Positions 51,986-61,499 are shown, counted from the first letter of the stretch. The stretch: 64,000 nucleotides of DNA from Atopococcus tabaci (GCA_030535975.1 JAUNQW010000005.1:1-64000); one strand, 5' to 3'. Numbers and translations are program-made. The notes: generated by a model from the letters alone, not told the origin.

Positions 51986-53542
51986 ATGGCAAACGAATAT
52001 ATATTGGAAATGAAGGATATCACTAAAGTATATCCTAATGGAGTGATCGCCAATAAAGATGTTGATTTATCCTTAAAATATAATGAGATACATGCTATTT
52101 TAGGCGAAAACGGTGCGGGTAAATCAACTTTAATGAAAATTTTATTTGGAAGTGAGCAGGCGACAGAAGGTAAAATTTATTTACAGGGTGAGGAGGTAGT
52201 TTTTAACGACTCACTGCATGCCATTCAAAATGGGATTGGAATGGTCCATCAACATTTCATGTTAGACCCGGAATTAACAGTGACAGAAAATATAATCTTA
52301 GGCATGGAGCCCAAAAAAGGCTTATCTTTAGACTATAAAAAAGCACGTCAACTTGTCGCAGATGCGGCAAAAAAATATAACTTCAATGTCAGACCCGGTC
52401 AAAAAGTATCTGATCTAAGTGTAGGACAGAAGCAAAAAGTTGAAATTTTAAAGGCATTAACACGTGGAGCTAAAATTTTAATCTTAGACGAGCCCACCGC
52501 TGTCCTGACCCCTCAAGAAACTGAGGAGTTATTTATACAATTAAAGCAATTACGCGATGACGGTCACACGATTGTTTTTATTTCTCATAAATTAAATGAA
52601 GTCAAAGAGATTTGTACGCGGGGAACAGTTTTACGATCAGGTGTCGGTATGGGATCTTATGACTTATCTAATGTCACTATCGAAGAACTTTCTCGTTTAA
52701 TGGTTGGTCGGGATGTTGTGAGAGAAGTCGAAAAAACGAAAGCAGAACCTCAAGAAGTTGCTCTAAAAGTTAATCATTTAACTGTTTTAGATGATGAGCT
52801 GAATGTAGCGGTGAATGATGTTTCATTCAATGTCCGAAAAGGCCAGATCATTGGAGTTGCCGGAGTTGAAGGGAATGGTCAAAGAGAATTAATCGACAGT
52901 ATTACCGGATTAGATGAAACTTATGAGGGCACGATTTATCTCAATGGGACAGAATTGATGCGTAAAAATGGTACTAAGCAACGCCGCGATCTGAGTATGA
53001 AACATATTCCAGAAGATCGAAATACTTTAGGTGTCATGCCGGATGCCAGTATTACAGAAAATTTGATTGCTCTAAACTATGACAAAGATTCCTTTAACAA
53101 AGGAATGTTGATGGATAGTTCAGTGATTCAAAACTTCAGTGACAGCTTAATTGATAAATATCAAGTCAAAACGGACAGTTCTGACACAGCTGTGAGAATG
53201 TTGTCGGGCGGGAATGTCCAAAAAGTTGTTGCAGCACGGGAGATGGAAGGTGAGGTAGAGTTACTTGTTGCCGACCAGCCGACGCGAGGTATCGATATTG
53301 GTGCAGCAAGTTTTATTCACGACCAATTAATTGGAATGCGTAAAGATGGGGCGGCTATTATTCTTGTTTCAGCGGACATTAATGAAGTACTTGCAGTATC
53401 AGACAGCATCGTCGTCTTTTACGAAGGTGAAATAACAGCTTACTTTGACGATGCTTCAACTTGTGATGAAGAAATACTGGGTCGGTATATGTTAGGTTTG
53501 GAACAAATGTCTAAAGAAGAAATGATGGAGGTGAACCATTAA
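51986..53542 (+). CDS. ABC transporter ATP-binding protein, nucleoside import (two ABC domains)
   Basis: This 518-residue protein carries two ATPase domains. The first has Walker A GENGAGKST (about 35-43), signature LSVGQKQKVEI (about 140-150) and Walker B LILDEPT. The second has a degenerate Walker A, GVEGNGQRE (about 292-300), signature LSGGNVQKVV and LLVADQPTRG. This is the layout of the YufO/NupA and sugar-type ATPases. It would energise import of nucleosides bound by the two lipoproteins. The ATG at 51986 is preferred to 51974 because GGAGGG lies upstream of it. Confidence 0.93.
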   Translation: MANEYILEMKDITKVYPNGVIANKDVDLSLKYNEIHAILGENGAGKSTLMKILFGSEQATEGKIYLQGEEVVFNDSLHAIQNGIGMVHQHFMLDPELTVTENIILGMEPKKGLSLDYKKARQLVADAAKKYNFNVRPGQKVSDLSVGQKQKVEILKALTRGAKILILDEPTAVLTPQETEELFIQLKQLRDDGHTIVFISHKLNEVKEICTRGTVLRSGVGMGSYDLSNVTIEELSRLMVGRDVVREVEKTKAEPQEVALKVNHLTVLDDELNVAVNDVSFNVRKGQIIGVAGVEGNGQRELIDSITGLDETYEGTIYLNGTELMRKNGTKQRRDLSMKHIPEDRNTLGVMPDASITENLIALNYDKDSFNKGMLMDSSVIQNFSDSLIDKYQVKTDSSDTAVRMLSGGNVQKVVAAREMEGEVELLVADQPTRGIDIGAASFIHDQLIGMRKDGAAIILVSADINEVLAVSDSIVVFYEGEITAYFDDASTCDEEILGRYMLGLEQMSKEEMMEVNH

Positions 53543-53543
53543 G

Positions 53544-54653
53544 ATGAAACAGACAACCGTAGAAAAAACAAATGTACGTGATCGAATACGTAAAATTGAG
53601 GGGCGCTTTGAAGTATTAAGAACAATCTTGGCGATTGCTATCTCTTTAATTATAATCTTGGCTTTAGTATTTTTTGTATCTGACGAACCTCTTAATGTGG
53701 TCTATAATCTTTTCGTAGGCCCCTTAACTTCTGTCCGTCGCTTCGGCAGTGTGATAGAAATTATGATTCCACTGATGTTCACAGGATTAGCTATTGCAAT
53801 TACTTTTTCAGCTAATCGTTTCAACTTAATTTCCGAAAGTTCCTTCCATTTCGGTGCAATTACAGCGGCTTATATAGGGATTTTCAGTCCTTTTTCAGCC
53901 CCTTTGACTATCTTGCTTATTTTATTATCAAGCATTTTGATCGGTGGACTTCTAGGCTATGTACCTGCTCTCTTGGAAGAAAAATTTAATGCGTCTGTTT
54001 TAGTTAACTCCTTGATGCTTAACTATGTGATTTCTCATTTTGCTAACTATATATTAAATAATGTCATTCGAGATCGTTCTTCTTCAGCTATTCAATCTCT
54101 GCCTCTGCCAGAGGGTGTGAATTTAGGGGAGTTAGTCTCTCGTACAAGAATTCACTGGGGACTTATTATTGCACTCGTTATCGTTTTTCTTGCCTACATC
54201 GTTATAGACAAAACACGTTGGGGGTACAGCTTGAAAGCTGTAGGTCGTAATGAAAAGTTTGCTCGTTATGCAGGTATTAATGTAGGGATGGTTACCATTC
54301 TAGCTCAAGTAGTTGGTTCCTCTATTGCTGGTTTAGGAGGAGCTGTCGAGATGCTGGGAATTTATGACCACTATCTATGGACGAGCAGTCCAGGTTATGG
54401 ATTTGACGGGGTAATTATTGCAGCCCTGGCTAGAAATAAACCAAAATATATTCCTTTAGCAGCTTTTTTCTTAGCCTATATTCGTGCAGGTGCAGATGTG
54501 ATGAACCGATCGACCGATGTGCCGGCAGAAATTGTCTCGGTTATTCAAGCGATAATTATTGTTTTGATTGCATCACAAGCTTTCTTAAGCAAGTGGAAGC
54601 AAAAACAAATTATCAAAGTCTCGCAAGAAGCTGATATGAAAGGAGCTGCCTAA
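53544..54653 (+). CDS. ABC transporter permease, nucleoside import (YufP/NupB-like)
   Basis: This 369-residue permease has about ten transmembrane helices and the branched-chain/sugar-type family pattern. A GRNEKFARYAGINV segment near 233-246 is the conserved cytosolic EAA-like region. The preceding ATPase gene ends 1 nt before, and the next permease gene starts 2 nt after. It would form one half of the channel. Residues 1-30 are a charged cytosolic tail. Confidence 0.9.
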   Translation: MKQTTVEKTNVRDRIRKIEGRFEVLRTILAIAISLIIILALVFFVSDEPLNVVYNLFVGPLTSVRRFGSVIEIMIPLMFTGLAIAITFSANRFNLISESSFHFGAITAAYIGIFSPFSAPLTILLILLSSILIGGLLGYVPALLEEKFNASVLVNSLMLNYVISHFANYILNNVIRDRSSSAIQSLPLPEGVNLGELVSRTRIHWGLIIALVIVFLAYIVIDKTRWGYSLKAVGRNEKFARYAGINVGMVTILAQVVGSSIAGLGGAVEMLGIYDHYLWTSSPGYGFDGVIIAALARNKPKYIPLAAFFLAYIRAGADVMNRSTDVPAEIVSVIQAIIIVLIASQAFLSKWKQKQIIKVSQEADMKGAA

Positions 54654-54655
54654 GA

Positions 54656-55612
54656 ATGGATGTTCTTAATTTATTGACAGACTCAAATTTCTGGTTTGGT
54701 GTTCTGCGTTCGACTACACCCGTTTTATTCGCCGCACTTGCCTCGTTAATGTCCTCGATTAGCGGCATAACCAACATGGCTTTAGAGGGGGCTATGCTTT
54801 TTGCAGCATTATTTGCAGTTATTGGATCTGCTTTGACAGGAAACATTTGGATTGGGTTATTGTTTGCTGTTATCGTTTCTGTTGTTGTGACTTTAGCACT
54901 TGGTTTTTTCAAAATGCGCTTAAAAGCTGATGAAATTATGGTTGCTATTGCGATTAATCTACTAGCTACCGGGGGGACAGTTTTTATTCTTTATCTGATT
55001 ACAGGGAATAAAAGTACCTCATCATCGCTTCCAAGTGGGGTTTTCCCGGCACTGAATATACCGCTTATTGAAAATATTCCGTTTATTGGGAATGTGGTAT
55101 CAGGACATAATATATTAGTCTATGTGGCTTTTCTATCTGTTATCGTTGTTTATTACTTGCTCTATCGAACGGCCTTAGGTTTGAGAATTCGTTCGATTGG
55201 CGGAAATGAAGAGGCCGCTGAATCTGTAGGAGTTTCTGTTGAAAAGACCCGTTACACTGCCTTATTGATTTCTGGGATTTTAACAGGTCTCTCGGGCGCC
55301 TACCTGTCGATGGGATACCTGAGCATCTTTACAGCGGGTATGACCGCAGGCCGAGGTTATATTGCTCTGGCTGCCAGCTTTGTAGGAGGGACTAATCCCT
55401 TTGGCACCATGTTAGCTTCAGGTCTGTTTGGCTTATTTGACCAATTAGGTAACCAGTTGCAGAGTATAAGTAACACACCCCAAGAATTTATATTTATGAT
55501 TCCTTATTTAGCAACAGTCATCATGTATACTGTCTTTGCTTATAGACGCTCAACTCGCCAGCAAAGAGCCAATAAGAAATTAATGAAACAGAGAGAGGCA
55601 GAAGCTCAATAA
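54656..55612 (+). CDS. ABC transporter permease, nucleoside import (YufQ/NupC-like)
   Basis: This 318-residue permease has about eight to nine transmembrane helices. ISGITNMALEGAMLFAALFAVIGS (about 36-59) and GLRIRSIGGNEEAAESVGV (about 176-194) are typical of this permease family. It pairs with the previous permease. AAGGAG lies 12 nt upstream of the start. It is the last gene of the operon, with a terminator 40 nt later. The C-terminus is basic. Confidence 0.9.
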   Translation: MDVLNLLTDSNFWFGVLRSTTPVLFAALASLMSSISGITNMALEGAMLFAALFAVIGSALTGNIWIGLLFAVIVSVVVTLALGFFKMRLKADEIMVAIAINLLATGGTVFILYLITGNKSTSSSLPSGVFPALNIPLIENIPFIGNVVSGHNILVYVAFLSVIVVYYLLYRTALGLRIRSIGGNEEAAESVGVSVEKTRYTALLISGILTGLSGAYLSMGYLSIFTAGMTAGRGYIALAASFVGGTNPFGTMLASGLFGLFDQLGNQLQSISNTPQEFIFMIPYLATVIMYTVFAYRRSTRQQRANKKLMKQREAEAQ

Positions 55613-55651
55613 TACCGCCTTTTAACTAACCTTAACTGAACAGGTGGCTAG

Positions 55652-55686
55652 AAAAAAAGAAGTGCAGATGGATGTACTTCTTTTTT
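55652..55686 (+). terminator. Terminator of the nucleoside import operon
   Basis: An A-rich stem AAGAAGTGCA pairs with TGTACTTCTT (one G-U) around a 6-nt loop, and a T tract follows. Confidence 0.8.
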
Positions 55687-55818
55687 GATGTTCACTTGAT
55701 GAGATTACTGACTCCATTTGTCTATTCCCCCAAGTAAGACGATAAAAGAGAATTGTTTGATGTAGAATAAATAAAAAGATTTGGTTGTATAATATAAAAA
55801 TGAATAAGAGGAGAAATT

Positions 55819-56664
55819 ATGACTGTTAAATTAATCGCTATTGATCTGGATGCTACCTTATTAAAAAATGATAAGACTTATGACAAAGAAGCTTTTCATC
55901 AAGCTGCAGAAGCTTTGATGGATCAAGGAGTTATCATATGTATTGCTACAGGAAATGTTGAACATCGTTTGGTCAGTTACTTTGATGACGACATGAAAGA
56001 GAAATTATATTTAGCTGCCGATAATGGAAATTATTTATTTAAGAAGGACCAAATGATTCACACAGTCAGTGTTCCAAAAAAAGATTTTAATAAAGTTCTG
56101 AACTATATCAGTGATAAAGAAGGTGTCAAAGCAGCTGTCAGTACAGGAAAAATGCCCTATGTCTTAGAGAGTGATCTAACGCCTCAAGTCGAAGAGCTTT
56201 TCCATATCTATTTTGATTATATGGAAAAGTTAAATAGCTTTGATGAATTACCAGAAGACCTGCCTATAATTAAGGTTGCCATGCATACTGAGTATGGACT
56301 TGATGAGAATAAAAAAATGGTAGATGAATTGATAGCTATACTTGACAATTCAACTGCGGTCACCAGTGGGGGTGGCTGGCTGGATGTTTATCATGAAGCT
56401 GGCGGGAAAGGAACTGCTGTAGAATACTTACAAAAAAAATATGGAATCAGTCCTGCAGAAACTTTATGTTTTGGGGACAGTCTCAATGATGCAAGTATGA
56501 TGGAGAAAGCAGAATTAACTGTAGCATTATCCAATGCTGACCAAGATTTGAAAGATATGTGTGCCTATGAGATTGCTTCCAATGAAGACCAGGCTGTTAC
56601 AGGTTTACTCGAGCAATTAGCAGAAAATAATACTGTTTCTATTTTAGAAAAATATAAAAAATAA
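55819..56664 (+). CDS. HAD-superfamily Cof-type phosphatase
   Basis: This 281-residue HAD class IIB protein has motif I at DLDATLL (9-15), where the usual Gly is Ala. ATGN near 39-42 is motif II, and CFGDSLNDASMMEKAELTVALSNA (about 216-239) gives motif IV with GDSLND. Catalytic Asp residues are present, so it is probably active. The substrate is unknown. A TATAAT lies 26 nt upstream of the start. The CBS-like gene follows 10 nt later. Confidence 0.87.
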   Translation: MTVKLIAIDLDATLLKNDKTYDKEAFHQAAEALMDQGVIICIATGNVEHRLVSYFDDDMKEKLYLAADNGNYLFKKDQMIHTVSVPKKDFNKVLNYISDKEGVKAAVSTGKMPYVLESDLTPQVEELFHIYFDYMEKLNSFDELPEDLPIIKVAMHTEYGLDENKKMVDELIAILDNSTAVTSGGGWLDVYHEAGGKGTAVEYLQKKYGISPAETLCFGDSLNDASMMEKAELTVALSNADQDLKDMCAYEIASNEDQAVTGLLEQLAENNTVSILEKYKK

Positions 56665-56674
56665 AGGAATAAAA

Positions 56675-57391
56675 ATGAGTCAAGTAAATAATTTTATAAC
56701 AGAATTTAATTTGATGCATCGAGCTATGAAGCAGAAAACACAAAAAGAGAGCTCTTTTGGTTCTCTGCTTACTTATTTGAAAAGCCGAAATCAAGTTATC
56801 CAGCGCTACTATGACCAGTTAGATGTTTACCGTGAGCTACGTAATTTAATCGTCCATGAAGACTACGGAAGAGAAATAAAACTGACAGTTCCTACTCAAT
56901 ACACTATTGATGAATTTTACAATATCCGTCGGAAGTTTGAGAATCCTGGTCAAATTGGGGACTACTTTAAAGGGCAGGTGACCACACTAAATACAGAAGA
57001 TTATTTATCGAAAGCCTTAAACTGTATTCGGACTGCTGGTCGTTCCAAGTTTCCGGTCTTTGATCAAACTAAATTTTTAGGTCTTCTTGCAGATAAAGGA
57101 CTTTTGTATTGGCTCTCTTACCATGCGAGTGACCAAGCATTGGATATCACTTCTGTTCAAATTAAAGATATTATAAACAAACATAATACGGAAGATATTT
57201 TTATTTATTACAAGGTAAAACACCCGACTACCTCTATCTATGAGGTAGCTGACTGGTTCGAAAAAAACCAAAGAAATGGGCGGCACCATTCGGTTGTTTT
57301 GATAAGTAAAAGAGAAATTATCCATCAACCTGAAGATATTATGGGTATTATTACAGTCTTTGATCTGCCGGTGATAGAAGAAAAACTCTAA
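56675..57391 (+). CDS. Uncharacterised protein with probable CBS-domain pair
   Basis: This 238-residue soluble protein has a helical N-terminal half (about 1-100) with YRELRNLIVHEDYG near residues 52-65. The C-terminal half (about 105-235) resembles a CBS-domain pair, with TAGRSKFPVFDQTKFLGLLADKGLLYWL at about 121-148 and a second unit from about 160 to the end. CBS pairs bind adenosine nucleotides or S-adenosylmethionine. The combination with a RNxxVH-like N-terminus, a motif seen in HEPN-type proteins, is unusual; function is unknown. It follows the HAD gene by 10 nt. Confidence 0.55.
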   Translation: MSQVNNFITEFNLMHRAMKQKTQKESSFGSLLTYLKSRNQVIQRYYDQLDVYRELRNLIVHEDYGREIKLTVPTQYTIDEFYNIRRKFENPGQIGDYFKGQVTTLNTEDYLSKALNCIRTAGRSKFPVFDQTKFLGLLADKGLLYWLSYHASDQALDITSVQIKDIINKHNTEDIFIYYKVKHPTTSIYEVADWFEKNQRNGRHHSVVLISKREIIHQPEDIMGIITVFDLPVIEEKL

Positions 57392-57465
57392 CCTTTTTCT
57401 TGATTATTTTTAGAAACATGTTAAAGTATGTAAGCTAACAAAAAGTAAGAGAACGGAGTGAAAAA

Positions 57466-58317
57466 ATGACTTTTAATATTTCAGGGGAAGCAACATTAGG
57501 TAAAGTTGTTTTAAAAGTAGAAAATTTAGATGAAATGATGGATTTCTATGTCAATGTTATCGGTCTAGATATCATCGATAAAAAAAATCAAGAAGTGGAT
57601 TTAGGAATTGACACTGACAAAAAAGTATTATTAACTTTAAGACGATTAGATGAGCCCTCAAGAAAACGAACGGCGCCGGGTTTGTACCATATTGCTTTCT
57701 TGCTGCCCAGCCGCAAAGATTTAGGAAATATAGTCAAACGTTTCCAACAAAATCAGCAGGCTATCACAGGTGCTGCCGACCATGGATATAGTGAAGCTAT
57801 TTACTTGTATGACCCAGAACTGAATGGTATTGAAATTTATCATGACAAAGATCGAAATCAGTGGGATATTCGCGACGATGGCTCGATAGAAGGTGTGACT
57901 GACCCGATGGATTTTGAAGGTGTCTACGCAGCTGCTGACTCTGAACCTGCTCAAAAATTCCCCAGCGGTACAACTGTGGGTCATGTCCATTTACAAGTTT
58001 CTGATCTCGAGCATTCTCGTGAGTTCTTCGGAGATGTTTTAGGTATGGGACTAAAATCAAGTTTTAGTGGACAGGCTCTATTTTATGCGGCTGGAAATTA
58101 CCACCATCATATTGGGAATAATGTATGGTCTACTCAAGGAACAGAAGCAGCAGATTCTAATGCTCCGGGTCTGGACTATTTTGAAATTATTGTACCGCAA
58201 CTGGGTGATATTAAAAGTCACTTGAATGAAGTGAGTTATGATTTCCAAGAATTATCATCAGAAGAAATTGTATTAAGCCATCCTGATGGTATGGAAGTAC
58301 ATATTTTACAAAGATAA
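57466..58317 (+). CDS. VOC-family protein with two glyoxalase/dioxygenase modules
   Basis: This 283-residue protein has two VOC halves (about 10-130 and 166-280). The first has LGKVVLKVENLDEMMDFYVNVIGL, then GLYHIAFLLPSRKDL and GIEIYHDKD. The second starts VGHVHLQVSDLEHSREFFGDVLGMGL and has YHHHIGNN. The HVHL and HHHIG segments suggest metal-binding His residues. Relatives include catechol 2,3-dioxygenase-type proteins (CatE), but activity is not known. It has its own upstream gap and a terminator after it. Confidence 0.85.
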   Translation: MTFNISGEATLGKVVLKVENLDEMMDFYVNVIGLDIIDKKNQEVDLGIDTDKKVLLTLRRLDEPSRKRTAPGLYHIAFLLPSRKDLGNIVKRFQQNQQAITGAADHGYSEAIYLYDPELNGIEIYHDKDRNQWDIRDDGSIEGVTDPMDFEGVYAAADSEPAQKFPSGTTVGHVHLQVSDLEHSREFFGDVLGMGLKSSFSGQALFYAAGNYHHHIGNNVWSTQGTEAADSNAPGLDYFEIIVPQLGDIKSHLNEVSYDFQELSSEEIVLSHPDGMEVHILQR

Positions 58318-58332
58318 TTAGTTGCATTTATT

Positions 58333-58360
58333 AAAACCCGAATTCTATTTCGGGTTTTTT
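58333..58360 (+). terminator. Terminator after the VOC gene
   Basis: AAAACCCGAA pairs with TTCGGGTTTT around a short loop and is followed by a T tract. Confidence 0.85.
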
Positions 58361-58497
58361 GTTGAGGAAAAGATGACTAAGCACCTTTATTCTAAACAAA
58401 AGTCGAGTATAATATAGACAGAATGTTTTATTCAGCAGTCTGAGGTATGATGAAATGAAAAGGTGGCAATTATAATAAAGATAAGGATGAAAATAGA

Positions 58498-59136
58498 ATG
58501 TCAGAAAAAGTAAATCAAGCAGATACTAAGGAAATGAACAATAAGGAGGAATCCATTCCGAAAATTGAATATTCTATTACTAAAGTGGATGATCAATTCA
58601 TCTCTATTGAAGGAGCAAGCTACAAACTTCAAAAAAACTATCAAAATGCTTTTGACTTATCCCAGTTTAAGGAAAGGTATACGGACTTATTTGAAAAGTT
58701 TGATTATATTGTCGGCGACTTAGGCTATGACCAATTACGTTTACGTGGTTTCTATTATGATGATACCCAAGGGGTTCCCTTAGATATGCGTATATCCAGT
58801 CTGGAAGATTACTTAATAGAATATTGTAATTTTGGCTGCGCTTATTTTGTACTTGAACGTCAAGAGGAAAAAACTGTTTTCCCTAATTACAACCGCCGTG
58901 ACCGCCTTAAAAATCAAGGGAACAGAAAAAAACAAAAAAATAAAGATAAAAAAACGCCGCGACCTAGGAAGTCTGTAAAATCCAGGGGCCATCAAAGTTC
59001 TAAAAAAACATTTGAAAAAAAACAAAATAAATTTGAAAAAAGAAACATGGCTTCTAATAAAAAAGATGAAGTGAAAGTAAAAGAGATACAAGATGAAACA
59101 GGGAAAAAACGTTTCCAAATTAAAAAGAAAAAGTAA
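58498..59136 (+). CDS. YutD-family protein (DUF1027) with long basic tail
   Basis: This 212-residue protein contains the YutD domain at about 40-122: YKLQKNYQNAFDLSQFKERYTD, then KFDYIVGDLGYDQLRLRGFY, and EYCNFGCAYFVLER. B. subtilis YutD is only about 100 residues. Here a C-terminal tail of about 90 residues follows, made largely of Lys, Arg and Gln/Asn, as in RNA-binding tails. A short acidic N-terminus precedes the domain. The function of YutD is unknown. Two TATAAT sequences lie upstream (58408 and 58471). TIGR01906 and yutF-type neighbours are typical. Confidence 0.82.
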   Translation: MSEKVNQADTKEMNNKEESIPKIEYSITKVDDQFISIEGASYKLQKNYQNAFDLSQFKERYTDLFEKFDYIVGDLGYDQLRLRGFYYDDTQGVPLDMRISSLEDYLIEYCNFGCAYFVLERQEEKTVFPNYNRRDRLKNQGNRKKQKNKDKKTPRPRKSVKSRGHQSSKKTFEKKQNKFEKRNMASNKKDEVKVKEIQDETGKKRFQIKKKK

Positions 59137-59213
59137 ATAGTCCTCTTTTTGCTTAAGTAATAGAGGGAAAAAGAACCATTGACCGAGGCTTCACCAATAA
59201 TTTATTTATAGAA

Positions 59214-59876
59214 ATGGACGATAAAATAATGGTAATTCGTTTAAAAGATTATGCAGGCTGGATTTCTATAGCTGTTTTTATTCTTACCTTGGCTATTAGT
59301 TTAGTTATTATATTAACCCCCTTATACAGTTTGACAGCTCAAGCACTACATCTAGCAGAGAACTTAGGCATGAGTCATGAAGCCCTCATGGAAAATTATC
59401 ATATTTTAATCCAATATCTAAACTTTCCTTGGATCGAACAATTAAATATGCCGGATTTTCCAAGTTCAACGAGTGGTCTTTTTCACTTTTATGAAGTGAA
59501 GCGTCTCTTTATGATTAATTATATTTTACTGCTTGTGTCTGCTGTAGCTAGTTATAGGTATATAGCATCTATCAGAAAAAGGCAAAACTACCTTCCTTTA
59601 AACCACTTTTTCAAATGGGGGTCGGTAGTACCTCTCATCTTAGTTATTCTTCTAGTGCTTAATTTTGATTGGTTGTTTTTGACCTTCCACCAGCTTCTTT
59701 TTAATAATGATGCTTGGATTTTTAACCCTGTGACAGATCCCATTATCCTTGCTCTTCCTCAGGAGTTTTTCATGGTCTGTTTTGCTTTTGTTTTTATATT
59801 CATTGAACTTGTTTTTATTTCCGGCTATTTTTTGACCAAAAGAAAAATAAAAGAGAGACGAAAAAGAACAGATTAA
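59214..59876 (+). CDS. TIGR01906-family integral membrane protein
   Basis: This 220-residue protein has four transmembrane segments (about 15-40, 100-117, 134-153, 182-205). The extracytoplasmic loop between the first two contains MENYHILIQYLNFPW and FHFYEVKRLFMINYI, which is the pattern of the TIGR01906 family. Function is unknown; in Lactobacillales it is usually encoded near yutD. The start at 59214 has a weak RBS, and an ATG at 59229 is an alternative. The C-terminus is basic. Confidence 0.7.
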   Translation: MDDKIMVIRLKDYAGWISIAVFILTLAISLVIILTPLYSLTAQALHLAENLGMSHEALMENYHILIQYLNFPWIEQLNMPDFPSSTSGLFHFYEVKRLFMINYILLLVSAVASYRYIASIRKRQNYLPLNHFFKWGSVVPLILVILLVLNFDWLFLTFHQLLFNNDAWIFNPVTDPIILALPQEFFMVCFAFVFIFIELVFISGYFLTKRKIKERRKRTD

Positions 59877-59893
59877 AAAATCTGTTCTTTTTT
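59861..59893 (+). terminator. Terminator overlapping the TIGR01906-family stop codon
   Basis: A 12-bp stem (59861-59872 with 59881-59892) overlaps the stop codon and is followed by a T tract. Confidence 0.8.
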
Positions 59894-60094
59894 AGGAGTA
59901 TAAGGTCTTATAAAATAGACACTCATAAGATTTTTGGTGTTTATCGGCAGTGTTCAGTTCTAAAGCTCCTCAGTTAGACGTTTACTGTCACAATGTCCAA
60001 AAAATCCTTAAGCAATTGTTTTACAAGTGTTGGGTTAAGAGGAGTAGGTCACTCTTTTTATCCGGTCTTTTTATTTCCGACTTTTTTCTCTGAA

Positions 60095-61438
60095 TTAAAA
60101 CGCAAACTCTTCAATATATTGTTGGTCCTTTGAAACTTTTTGTTCAGCTAAAAGGCTTTTTGAAGCTTCAAGCATTGGGGGTGGACCACAAACATGCCAA
60201 CTGGCTGTTTTATAAAACTCTTCTAATCCTTCCTCACGAATGAAGGTATCATCAACATGTCCATGGGGGTAACCTTCTATTTCTTCACCACTAAAGATTA
60301 AGTGGAAAGTAAAATTTTTGTTTTCATCTGCCATCCTCTTCAGCTCCTCGGTATATATCATGTCTTCTTCGCCATGTAATCCCCAGAGAAAGGCGATTCT
60401 TCGATCTGAATTGTTGGCCATTTCGTGTCGCAGAACGCTCAAACTGGGTGTAAATCCGATACCGCCTGAAAGTAAGATCATAGGTGTATCTGAATTTTCT
60501 TTCTCTTTTGGATAAAAATTTCCATAAGGTCCTTCAATTGTCACCTGATCTCCTTCTTTAACGATATCTAGGCTGCTTGTCCAGTCTCCAGATTCCTTAA
60601 CCATGATTTCAATGATATCTGATTCATGATCCAAAGCACTTGAAAAGGAGAAAGGATGGGCTTCATTTGGGAGATCAGAGTCAATAAATCTGAAAAATCC
60701 AAATTGTCCCGGTTGATAATTCATCACATCGCTCTTTGTAGCTTTTAACTGGAGAGCATGAACATCAGGTGTCGGCATTTCATTCGCAATGACTTCATAT
60801 CTGGGCAAGCGCCAAATTCTAATCTTGTAATAGAAATAACTGCCTAATACAAATACTGTGTAAATGGTATTTAAGGTATGAAGCAGTATATTGCCTGAAA
60901 GATATGTAACATTCCAAATATGGAAGTAAATGAAGAGGATACTGACAATCGCTAAGCGGTGAATCCATAGATGAACATTTCGATTCCACTTATTTTCTTT
61001 CCACTCCATCAATTTATCTGACTTTTGGATGATGACGTCGGACAAAACAAATATTCCAGTAATCATTACAAGAAATAAAGAAATCAAACCGCCGTATCCT
61101 AACATGGAAGTATCTGAAATTTCTAATGTGAAGATATTCTCTAACCCGCTCCAACGGATAAAGACGTGGATAAATAAGGTAACGATTAAAGCGATGGCCA
61201 TCCACGCATGTACCTCATACATTGCCTTAAGTTCAAGGTGTTTTTCGATTTGCCTTGGTCTTATAGCAATCAGTACAAGTGTCAGCATAACTGAATAAGA
61301 AACCATCCCCATCGTTGTGGATAGAAATACTTCCACTGTGTTAGGTATATAATCTTGCAATAACGCGATTAAATAGGTTGAAAAGATGAAAATCGCTATG
61401 CCTGGATAAAACCAGCGCATAATTTTTTGTTTTTTCAT
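60095..61438 (-). CDS. Ferric-reductase-like membrane flavoprotein (NAD(P)H oxidoreductase)
   Basis: This 447-residue protein has about six N-terminal transmembrane helices (about 8-205). His in VHAWMAIAL, LFIHVF, VHLWIHRLAIV and YFHIWNV could bind haem. The cytosolic part has an FAD-binding domain (about 220-310, HPFSFSS and EGPYGNFYP) and an NAD(P)-binding domain (about 315-445, LLSGGIGFTPSLSVL and WHVCGPPPML). It would move electrons from NAD(P)H through the membrane to an acceptor outside. GGGGAA precedes ATG 61438; a TTG at 61450 is less likely. It is not part of an obvious operon. Confidence 0.82.
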   Translation of the reverse strand: MKKQKIMRWFYPGIAIFIFSTYLIALLQDYIPNTVEVFLSTTMGMVSYSVMLTLVLIAIRPRQIEKHLELKAMYEVHAWMAIALIVTLFIHVFIRWSGLENIFTLEISDTSMLGYGGLISLFLVMITGIFVLSDVIIQKSDKLMEWKENKWNRNVHLWIHRLAIVSILFIYFHIWNVTYLSGNILLHTLNTIYTVFVLGSYFYYKIRIWRLPRYEVIANEMPTPDVHALQLKATKSDVMNYQPGQFGFFRFIDSDLPNEAHPFSFSSALDHESDIIEIMVKESGDWTSSLDIVKEGDQVTIEGPYGNFYPKEKENSDTPMILLSGGIGFTPSLSVLRHEMANNSDRRIAFLWGLHGEEDMIYTEELKRMADENKNFTFHLIFSGEEIEGYPHGHVDDTFIREEGLEEFYKTASWHVCGPPPMLEASKSLLAEQKVSKDQQYIEEFAF

Positions 61439-61499
61439 TTTGTTCCCCAAATACTTTCTATGCTTTTTTGATTATTAAAAATATAATAAATTCATTTTT

